In this document: in pieces, positions 11,216-22,400 of the stretch
How the letters are laid out: each line of letters begins with the position of its first letter
How positions within the stretch are numbered: the stretch's first letter is position 1
Assembly: GCF_000003605.2 (NCBI RefSeq)
Contig: NW_003155737.1
Coordinates: 1,004,027-1,032,488 of the forward strand
From: Saccoglossus kowalevskii
Taxonomy: Eukaryota > Hemichordata > Enteropneusta > Harrimaniidae
DNA length: 28,462 nt
Direction of reading: 5' to 3'
Notes under the pieces: generated by a model
The model's input: the letters and a program-made list of their open reading frames with translations, nothing else
Database searches by the model: none
Told to the model about the DNA's origin: nothing
Made by a program: the position numbers and the translations under genes

Positions 11216-12113
11216 AGTTTGTGACTCGAGAAGTGTCTGGCTTGTGACTCGGGAAGTGTCCAATAACTGCGTCACGTGACTACAACTTGTTGGGATGTTG
11301 TTTCAAATTCAATATTTTGAATATGATTTGTACTATCTTAGTGATTATTATCCCGCCTACAACAGTTGTTGTCACGAAGCAGTATTATTTGGCGGACTTA
11401 GACAAAATCAACTTTTTGATTCTAGTTCTTTAAAATAAAACATTCTCACCTATTAAACATGATGGAAACGGTGGGAAAGGATACAGTATTTAAAAATAAA
11501 TATGTACATACGAAGGACAAGTATGTCATTGGAAATTATGTGACAATGACTTTCATGCCACGTTGTCATGTACCATGTCTTCAGCATTTTCGTATTTCAC
11601 AAACACTCTAAATGAATGGAATATTGTGAGGTTTATAATGGATATATACACTCATAATCGGATAAAAGGATGAGACAGAGTATTCAGTTATGACAATACA
11701 TATATATATACAAAATCTATAGAATTATTAGACTTCGACATTCTGAATCCATTTCGTTACTATTATCCATCAATAGACCGATGTAATACAATATACCATT
11801 TGTGAGTTTCTTGTGCACGTGATATCATGTCCGATTACGTAGGCTCGTTCAAGGTTTATTCATGACACACATGGTTCGCAGTTTGAACAATTAAGTCAAG
11901 TGAATCAAACTGCCTTACCGTGATAGGGATATTTTTATAACTATTTTATTAAGAATTGTACGAATCAGCAGGTTATATGTCACGTGGTTCTGAAACCCGC
12001 AAGTAGTCTATTCAACTCGACGTATGTGATTCCAGACATAAAACATTAATTTTTGAGAAACGTATTACATTTGCATATTTACAGAGATAATAAACATCAA
12101 TTGCTAATTACAT
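11216..12113 (+). repeat. Direct duplication, copy B (about 0.9 kb)
   Basis: It is homologous to copy A in the same orientation, beginning about 32 bp after copy A ends. The segment 11463-11697 has no counterpart in copy A. The last 40 or so bases, from TTTGCATATTTACAGAGATA to CTAATTACAT, are identical in both copies. Confidence 0.88.
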
Positions 12114-13208
12114 GTTTTATCGATTATATATAAAGTTTTTTTTTCTATCACACTTAATTTTATGGGTTACTTGGCCAAGTTACAGATTATTCTTCAACAA
12201 TAAACATCAACATATTGTAATCAATGTTGGATGAGTTCAAAACCCCTGTGCTGTGAATAACTAAAAACTGTTAATATTAACTTAGAGAATCTCACTCTTG
12301 TGTTGCATGTTACTTGTATGTAACCTGTTACAGTGTACACAACAAACTCTATCTAATTACATTGTCTTGCTCCATTTGTTTTTACACTACAAAAAGACCT
12401 TTCGTTTTCGACATTGTGGGGGGGGGGGTCAACTGATTATGACAAGAAAATTTAGAAATATATCATAAAGAAATGTATTCCTTATGCAAGCTACTGATAA
12501 TTTTCATAATTTCCGATTACACACGAATATTACAGAGATATTTTTTTCCTTGTATTATGACTGAAAGAGGCTGAATTAAATTAAAAACTTTGTAGTATGT
12601 TTAACAACTCTTTTATGAACAAACATGATTTTACTTGTTAAAAATGTTTGTTTCGCGAACAAAAAAAATCACAATGTCGAAAACGGAAAAATCTTCAATA
12701 TAGTGTTATGGGATGACTGGACTAATATATTAGTTATTCTGCACAGTACGTCATTTAAGCTTTCCTCATTAAGTAACTCACTGATGTCAGCTTCGTTTGT
12801 GTTTACTGTAATCGCGATCCTTATCACACACCTAACATTGAAAATATAATCAAATGTCTATCAAAAAAGTGTTATCGTCGTGTTCTGGCACAGTTTCTCA
12901 ATAGCTTTGGCGTATACTGGATTCATATATCGGAAATATAAATCTGAAGAATGCAAGTGTATATTCATGATAATCACAGTTCAAATGCCATATTGGCATT
13001 GCTCCGGAAAGTGGTATATTTAACTCTGTACCAAGCCATTTAGGTGTGCATATCCATTGAGTTTCTTGGTTTCCACATTTTCACCTTCACTATTCCAATT
13101 AAAATGACGATGTCAATAGGATTGTCCACTGCTCTTCGATCAACCGAGATTCCGATACAGATCTTGCAGTTCAATGACACATTGACTGATCACATCTTGA
13201 GATAACGT
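12114..13208. other. Non-coding stretch downstream of the receptor gene
   Basis: Apart from the inverted repeat at 12403-12685 and a run of about 11 G at 12418-12428, I see nothing. A 74-codon plus frame at 12625-12849 overlaps one arm of that repeat and is probably chance. Confidence 0.45.
12403..12685. repeat. Inverted repeat, possible MITE
   Basis: CGTTTTCGACATTGTG at 12403-12418 is exactly complementary to CACAATGTCGAAAACG at 12670-12685. The span of 283 bp fits a small inverted-repeat element, but the true ends are not clear. Confidence 0.6.
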
Positions 13209-13214
13209 TTTATT
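13209..13214 (-). terminator. Possible polyadenylation signal of the receptor gene
   Basis: AATAAA on the minus strand lies about 115 bases past the receptor stop codon, with a GT-rich stretch further downstream. The position is right for a short 3' UTR, but the hexamer is common in AT-rich DNA. Confidence 0.4.
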
Positions 13215-13328
13215 AAAAAAAGGCACGTCACTGAGTTTACACGATAGTTATGGGAGTCGAATGTTAACCATAAGCTTTTTGTAATTCCATCTTGATATTA
13301 ATTGCATGATGGCACCACGATTAAACAT

Positions 13329-13403
13329 CTACACAGCAGTGACGTCAGAATCACTATTCCGATTCACTCCAAATTGATTGTTGCAAACCGAGTTCATTCT
13401 AAT
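13329..13403 (-). CDS. Receptor exon K: last coding exon and stop
   Basis: The acceptor ATATTTGATTTTTCAG has a good pyrimidine tract. Twenty-four codons and a TAG stop follow in the phase required by exon J. The tail is polar and ends SDSDVTAV, a possible class I PDZ-binding end (T-x-V). The intron before it is 1821 bp, so an alternative terminal exon cannot be excluded. Confidence 0.72.
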   Translation of the reverse strand: MRMNSVCNNQFGVNRNSDSDVTAV

Positions 13404-16400
13404 CTGAAAAATCAAATATACAATAATTAACCAATGTGAAACCAATGCCTGTAAGATGACAGAAACATGTGAACGTCATGTGTATTACCGGTTGATACGG
13501 GCTTGGTACATGGCTCTCTTATATCCGTGTTGTTTTACACCTCATATACTACAACTATGGCAATGTATGAATGTGTGAAGCTGTATCATACATTCATTCC
13601 AATATGATTGATTGAAATAGAAAACACAAAGTTGTGTATAATGTGATATGAAATGTGTACAGCGGTGTAGCCATTATGCATGGAATATTTAAGCGAGAAA
13701 ATAGATTAGAAAGAACTGCCATGGTAACAGCACCAGAGTCGTCAAGTACCTTGTGACACAGAAAGGTAAAATTCAAGCTTATGCTGATTTATATTTTTAA
13801 CGAGTTTGTAAGCACAAATGATCGACAGTCATTCATTTGGTTGTTTTAAAGCACGTAGGTTGCGAGAAAATGTCGAGTGCTCGACTGGAACAGCCAAATC
13901 CAGAATGCGTCGAAGTACTGCGAAACTGTGCACTCGACTCAGTGTCAGCTACGTATAGGAGGGGACATGGCAGAACTAGAGACAGTGATTGACAGCGAGA
14001 GACGAGGTGATATACAAGAAGAAATGAATTAAATCGCCACAGTCGTCGCGACGCATCATGTTCGATGTGGGACCCATGCGTCGTATACAACACAGGTACA
14101 ACATTATTTGTTCACACGAAATTCGAACACGAGCTACACGGCAACTGTAGCGCTTTATACGTGAAATGAATGTGTTAGTTTCAGACTGTGCAGTACACCC
14201 TGTAAAACAGTCTGAGAGTAAAAAGCGAAGCTCTAAGGACGTTGCTAATGCAATATTAACATGCGTTCTGTGTACTTTAAGCGAAGCAAGCAACATTTGC
14301 CCTCTAGCAATGCGTGATGCGTACTATCGTGTGCTTTTCCGTGGTTGTTAAGACTTACGTATTGAAGTTTGTCTTTCCACGAGGGGGAGCGGGTCACTTT
14401 CCGACTCGCCATCCGCTACAAAAAGACAGAAACGCAAGCAATCTAAGAATATAGACAGATGAAGCTGGTCTTCCTAAGTAAATCTATAAAGGCAAACAGC
14501 GATGAGCGGGAAAATATCTAGGAATTACTGAACTGAATGACGCAATGCTGACATGCTCAATGCATTGGAAGAATATAGCCCTTGAATCGAGGTACAAATT
14601 AAAAACGATTCTTTGTTAAAACATTATATGCAGTAAACAACTCCCTAAAAGCTTGCTATTTCAACATGCTGGGTGCGAAGTAGTGATTTGTGTGCAAGTC
14701 ATTCCAGTCTGTATAAAATTGGGTTGTAGCAGTGCTCAGGAAATTTGCAATTTACTATGTGCATATACGACACATGCACTCATACACACCTATTCTGGGA
14801 TATAGACCATTATAAACTGTAGCAACGGCAATTGCATGTGCATATGCAGATATTATTAAAATAAATGGGATGCGTTCATGCGACTTCAGTGTTCTTTACT
14901 GCCATACGCATTTAATTTGTATTTACTATGGGTAATGAATCTAGTGATTAGGATATGTATTGATATGGCTGCTAAATATCAGCCAATATATTCGAGAGAG
15001 AGAGATGATTTGCCATGTGTACGAAGAAGTTTAAAAAACACATTACCCCAAAGATGCTTAATGAGATCCAATCAATTAACATATTCACAAATAGGTGTGA
15101 AGATGATAATTACCAATCCAAATGCTATTCATGCAACGGGATTGGTATAACATGGGGAAATGTACATGGTTTAACATATTGTAAGAATTGACACATCTTT
15201 CGACTAACTGGCGATAATTCTTACCTCTGTCGTGCACGTGTTGTTGGTGGTTCCTCTCCTGCCACTACTCATTGGGTTCCGTGCATCTTGCCACCTCGTC
15301 CATCTTCGTTTAATGGCTTGTTGCACCTATATTGTCAAAAAAATATAAATAATTGTCGTGTGTAACGACAAACACAAAACTTTTCATTTATATCCGGGTA
15401 TGGTGCTCACGAAAAGCTTTTCGTTATTTTGTAGAAAAGTTGCATTATTATTTCAACATCACCCAATTTCAATGTGACACTCACCTCGCCATTACAGAAA
15501 CAGAAAATCATCGCACATACAAATCCTTGAAATGTAACTAATATACTTGTGGCGTAGAAATATAAATATACCACCCAAGCTTCTGCCGTGGCTTTTGGTC
15601 TGTCTGGCAGAAACAATAGGTTGGTAACTCCCAGTAGAGGTACCAGAACCAATGCTGCTTTAACGGCTTTTCTGAAACGATAAACGGATTATTTTCTTAT
15701 ATTCAATTGAACACATACACTACACTGAACCTAATTTAACAAACACACTTCTGTTTAAGCGTACCCTAAGACAAATGTGGAATAACACGTTTATCAGACA
15801 ACTTTGGTCCGTCCCTATTTTCCCGCACATGACCTTGTATAGAAAAATATTTACAAGTATCAGCAACTTTTTTTAAAACTTATTTATTCACTGATCAAAA
15901 CTAAGGGATAATTTGTCAACCCCAAATGTATATTTAACACATTTGTGATGTTTGAATTTGTCTAGAGAATACTTTTACTAAATTGAACGCCTCAATAGTA
16001 TATCTTAATATTGTATACTTATTCTGTACACAAAGTATACTTTTTGAAATTCATACATGCAAGAAAACACCAGCACGTTATTTGTATACATATTTTATAC
16101 ACATTCATTCATGTATATTTGTTGTATACGGGAAATGTGCAGAATGTTTTCAAAGAATTAAAATAATTTATATGTAAATTAGATGTACGAAATCGTGACT
16201 AAGAATCGGAAAGAAACATAAAACATATGTTAAATTTATGTATGATAAATAATTATAAATGATTTGGCAAACAATAGTACTATTTGTATATACCACCTAG
16301 AATGTACAAACAAAATAATTTAGAATCTACGTGAAACAAAATAAACTTAACCACGCACACTAGTAAAATTGATGTATACGTATTTATGTGTACAATATAT

Positions 16401-19368
16401 GGACTGTTTTAAATAATGTTTACTGAATTATTTTAGTCATTATAAAAATAGTATACAAAAGTTGAATATATTAGAAACTTGAACTCCTGACATGAATTAT
16501 TGTCATTTTTTGATCAATGTAAGAAATTAAACTTTCCATTACATATCTAGTGTTGTCATTTTTCAGTTTTATCAAAATACAATGAAAAAATCATTATTCT
16601 GACTACAACCAGTTTGCTGTACAAATCCGAACGACATATAAGCCAAACAAATAAAACAGCGAATATAGATTTATGTAGTCAGTCATATAACCAATTAATG
16701 TATCAAATTACTAAATGTAAGTATAAATAGATGCAATTACAAGTAGTTGGGTAATACGACTATACACTGAGGAAAATGAAACCTACTCGTTAAATTCATG
16801 TTTTTTTTAAATATATGCTATTTATGAAATGCTCTTTGTAAGATTGTTATATACAAATTTGTTCCAAATATAGGTTCCTTCTTGTATACAACAATTTATA
16901 CATAAAATGTTCAGAAGAAAAATCGAAACTCATTAATGAATTCTGGTAATTAAAATATGGCATAACACACAGGCATCGTTCACCGTTGGTAATTACATGA
17001 TATAAAAAATACATTTGACGAAAACTTGTAGCACCAGGCCCGGCACTAAATGAATTATATAAAGGCCTATTGACTTTACATGTGAATTATATAGGGACTA
17101 TTCAAAGGAAGTCTTTATATAATGATGGTCACAAACACGTGTTTAACTACATGTGCTATCGAGTATACGCTAATGTGACTAAAAGGCGATTTATTATAAT
17201 TCAAATATACCAAAATGCCGTAACATGGGACCCATTCAAGGGTACATTCATAACAATTTTCTCTATAGATGATACGCGGTTCAATATACTATTATGAGGT
17301 TATTACGATAATACTGCAAAGTATACATGATGCAGTATATGACCGTGGTATAGACCAAGGCATAGCGGAAGCCAATGCGTCACCGTATTGCCTGAGTGCA
17401 TACTTTGCTGTATTCTCGTGACAACCGTATTATTATCTATCTTTTTCCTGTTTGTAGTAATAATTTCATGAGGGCTAACACTCCGAAATGGCGTTTCTGT
17501 GCCTGGAAAGAAAGGAAAGTGCACAAAAGTGACGTAAAATTGGCGCATTCGAACGTAACACTTTCGAACACGTCCGTACGGCGAATTCTATTGTTTTCGG
17601 TGTCATATATATATAATAATATGTCACACTGTACTCACTTCACTTGCATGGTATCTGTCGTATGACTTTCTCTCATCTTCGTGATAAGAACCCGTACAAT
17701 GTTGATCAGAAAAATCAAATTGATCTGCAAAAAAGACAGATAGAAAAAAACAAATATCATAATATCAATTTGGAAAACAAGATCTGCACCTTGCTCTGAA
17801 ATATTCACGACGAAAACGTAGTTATAAACTACACAGGTGGGGCAGGTTGCAGTAAATTGCCCCGAGTTAATTCCCACATTTCCCGTGTGCCATTTTATTC
17901 GGGAAAACAAAATGCAATATTATCAACTCTCGTTATTGTTATTACTGAAGGGAATCTTCAGGGAATGTGCACTTCCCGATGTAATTGCTTCGAGACTTGA
18001 CAGCGTACTTACAAATAAGATGGCGTTACGTGGTCCTTCGATCAACCAGTAGTAAGGGGAATAATAATAGCCAAACCAACAGCTAAAAGATAAGTAATGA
18101 TCTAAATAAGAACGTGATAGGAAATGAAATGTCTGATGTGAATAGCAGATTATGAGTTCTGAGGTTTAGGATTATATCTTTTAATGAAACTGTCTTGTCA
18201 TTCTCTAGTGATTACATATACGTCTTGTACGATGTAACTCACATATTAGAGAATAATCAAGATCTATTGCAAGTGCCAAGACATTACCAAGATGTGATGT
18301 AAGATTACTTACTTTTGGTTATTGGTATACGACATGGCCACAGCCCATCCTATGACGGGTAGTAGAGGTGCAACTAGAAAAAAAAACACGCCAAGCGTAT
18401 GTTACAATACATCACTTCCATGAACACATTGAATCTACACAGTATGAAAAAGAGACATACTGAGGATCGATTGGGATCACACTTGAGCATTCAAGTCTGA
18501 AAATGCATTTCTAATCAAATAGAAAGTTTTTATAACGCCTTTTAAAAAATATAAACATATAAGGCGTACTGTGAATAAGAGGGAGGTGATGCCCAGTGTG
18601 TCGGCCTAAATTCATCTCAGGTTGCGTATTCATGATGTACCTGAGCATAAATGTAATGTACTATTGTAACTTTATTTAACACATAGATCACTTTCAAGCA
18701 CAGCAGTATATCAATTGTCTCTGACTGTTTAGGACTCCAGGTTTCAATATCTACTTTTCTTCACTTAAAGTGTTGATTACACCCATGTGAAATCAGCTTG
18801 ATTCAACTGACTATTTAAGACAGCACAAACGACGCAGCACAAAATCTTAAAGGGTGGAGGTCGTTACGCCACGTACGGCGACTTTGACTAACGAGTACAA
18901 ACTGAAAACTTTCTAAGCTTTAACTATGTAATTTCTTTGGTGGTGGGAGATATCGAAGGAGTCACCGGTGGTAATTAGTGCACGTCGCGCCCAGATCAAC
19001 ACTCGTAATGGTAATTTCTATTAGGAGAGTGCATGGATTTGTGGGAAATGAATGTTTATTAACACAAATGTCGAACATGCGGGACGCGACGACCATCGCC
19101 CTGGAGTTTTGTGAGTGCTTAACATCTAGACTAATCATACCCATGTAAGAGAAACCCGCTTTGCTGGTTTCTTATTTGGGTTCCATACGTTAACCCACGA
19201 GACCCATAATCAATATAGACTAAACTCAACTGAATATGTCTGTTTTCAGACACTTAAAAATATACCATTGACAAGCTTGGCAGGTTTGTAGGATTTTATA
19301 ACTCGCTTTGATTAGGGTATAATAGTTCAATTACACTCAGATTAACAAGTGACGGTTGAAAGCTTAAT

Positions 19369-19400
<32 letters not shown>

Positions 19401-19402
19401 TG

Positions 19403-19461
<59 letters not shown>

Positions 19462-22400
19462 GGGGGTTCTCCCCGATTCTTAGTCACGATATCCTATGTA
19501 CATGTAAATTATACAATATTTAGGATTTTAATCCTTTGAAAACATTTCCAGTATACGACAAATATACATAATGGATTTGTGTAAAGTATGTATACAAATA
19601 ACGTGCTGTTTCCACATCACGTGACATCAATTGATAGCAATTAATTATTCAAACTCGGAATTGTGTCTCAAATCGTCGTGGAGTTCTTCCAACTAATTTG
19701 AGTCGTGGATGGCGGGGAGAGAGGCACACACGAACTATCCGATTTGATTTGGGATATAGTTTGTTATATGAATATGGAAAGTAATGAAACTTGTCAATAG
19801 AACGATACAATAATTAATTGGTAGACACAAATAGTTTGGAGGACATTGGACAAAATCGCAAAACTTTGTCTTTTGACCACCACGATTGTTGTCGCTTTAG
19901 AATCCGACCGCAAGAATACTTTCTTTTCACTGCCGTTCTATTTCAGTTTATCCTAACCGGACTGCGATTTTTTCACGTCTTTCGTCTTCCATCTATATAA
20001 CAATCAATGATTTTATTTCTTTTTGCATATTTGGTCAACGATAGTGCGATTACGTAATCTGGCGCTTGTTCACATTGTAGTTATTATTCAGTGGCGTTTA
20101 TGTTAGAGATCTCGGTAAGTGCCGAGACTCGGGACCGAGTCGGCGCGTGCCGCAAAAAACTCGATCTCGGTTCCGATAGATGCTCGGGACCGAAAGTCGG
20201 CACGTGCCGAGATTTGCTGCCTAAACGCTGGATACGAAATCACGCCCTCGGTGGTGAATGGAAGAGAATATACTAGTATGCTGATTCATACAAGTATGAC
20301 ATGACAACGGAGAACAGAGCAGCTATATATGATCGGATGCTGTAGTAATGAAATGAATGCAAACCGTCGTTAGCGACGCATATTTATGTGCTGCTGCAAC
20401 CGTTTTTTTTTCTTGCAATGCTACATATAATTGTTTTTCGAATCTTCTCGGCAGTTCATGTGCACAATGACTCGTAATAAATACCATAATAGCAAATTGA
20501 TATAATTTCAATTTAGCAATTATTATTATCATCATATATATATGAATTAATTATATGAATTTCGACACGTACTGTAATCACATAATGTGAACGTAGCAAT
20601 TAGTGTCTGACTTTGCACCCCTTCCCAGGCGTAACTAATTTATTAGGCAGGCCTAAATATTTATGTTCGTGTTCACACAAGAAATGTTGCAACCCTAAAA
20701 TTTGGGTAAGCCTAATGATGCCTTATTTTTTATGCGAATCCACCTACTACCCCCACCACAAGACATTAGTGAACGCCATCCGACCTATCAGGTTCGCCGC
20801 TTTCTCATTAATTTGGAAAATGTAGCTTAATCCGAATTTTTTTTTGAAAAATATAAACGGATGAATATCCGTCATTGTCAGCGAAGAAACTAACATGAAT
20901 AGGAAGATTTCCGGAGGGAGACAAATTGCAGGATAAATGATTTATTTTGGTAAACCGGGAGAGATCGAGGAATAAGTGGAATATATAGAATTGAAACATA
21001 TATGTTCAACTGTTCACAAGGTAGCTGCAGCTTTTCTGATTTTTCAATATATACTGAAATGTTCCGAACTAACAAATCAATATATAAAGTTATTGTCAAT
21101 TAGGTAAAAAAAATGTATATACGAGTTTATTTAATAATAATTATTCCAAAATTTTAAGTTTCGTTTATTATATTTATGCCCACAAATATTATTTCCATTT
21201 CTATGGCTGGCATCATAATGACCACGTACTTCCAACTAGAATCACTTAAACGCCACAGTACATAATGTGATGTCTTTGATTGCTGAGAAGTCAATAAGCA
21301 AATATATCGACCGCCAAATGTGCAAATCTCAATGATGGGGCTACATAGTATAATCGTATTTTGTATTACTTACCCCAGCCTACAAAGTAATACACTTTAA
21401 AATTCGGTTTGTGAAACACCGCTGCCGTTAACAGTCTGTGGAGGTATATACCTTCCACGAAGTTCCACGTAAACACACATACACGGGTATACTCCCTGAC
21501 GAACTCGAATGTCTCACATAGAATTGGCTGTTAACATATAAAACAAACAAATTCCATCAGAAATGTGATGTTATACTGTGGGTACCAAAGCGAGTCGAAA
21601 TTTATAATATATAATACATGTCGTCACAATAATTAGAACATGGTACAACTCATCCACAGTCAGCTAGTGATTAATTTATCAATATTTACTATATTGGGGC
21701 CGCCATCTTGAATACGGAATGAAACTAAATAAAGAAGCAAGTTGACAAACGCGTTTTTCACTTTCCTACAAATCAATAGGAAAATACCAAACTTTCACAG
21801 CCAAACGATTCGTTGGGATAACATGAAACCAACAGCTTACACAATTCAGCCGAATTCGTAATTTTGCGTGGAAAATCCCATGCACACGAATACCTAATTA
21901 CACAAAGAATGTAGAACACTTTCCCGCAGGGATATTGAAACCGTCATCTAACTTTGAGGCCGTCGCTGATTGGATCCTAAGTAGGATGACGATTTCGGTT
22001 TCAAAGAAAACTGGAAGATGTTTGTGTAATTAAGTGTTCGTATGCAAGGGTTTTTCTAGATAAAATCGACGAATTCAGTCGAATTTTGTTAGCGGTTGGC
22101 TTTATTATCCCCAACGGATCATTTGACTGTGAAAGTGTGGTATTTCTTCCCGATTTGCAGGAATCTGACGAACGCGTTTCCCAACTTCTTTCTTATTTAG
22201 TTCTTATGACGTATTCAAGATGGCGGCCCCCTATATAGTAAACATTGGTAAATTCATCGCATTTATTTTATTATCACATGTACGCCAGCTGACTGTGAAC
22301 TCATCGGTAATATTTACGATCAAATTCAACTTAAAAACCAGACACATGCCGTATATACTTGTTATTCTTATTGAGTCACTGCTAGCATTGGATTTTCGAA

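Noticed and set aside
19296-19487. Poly-isoleucine frame
   Set aside because: It is simply the translation of the ATT microsatellite.
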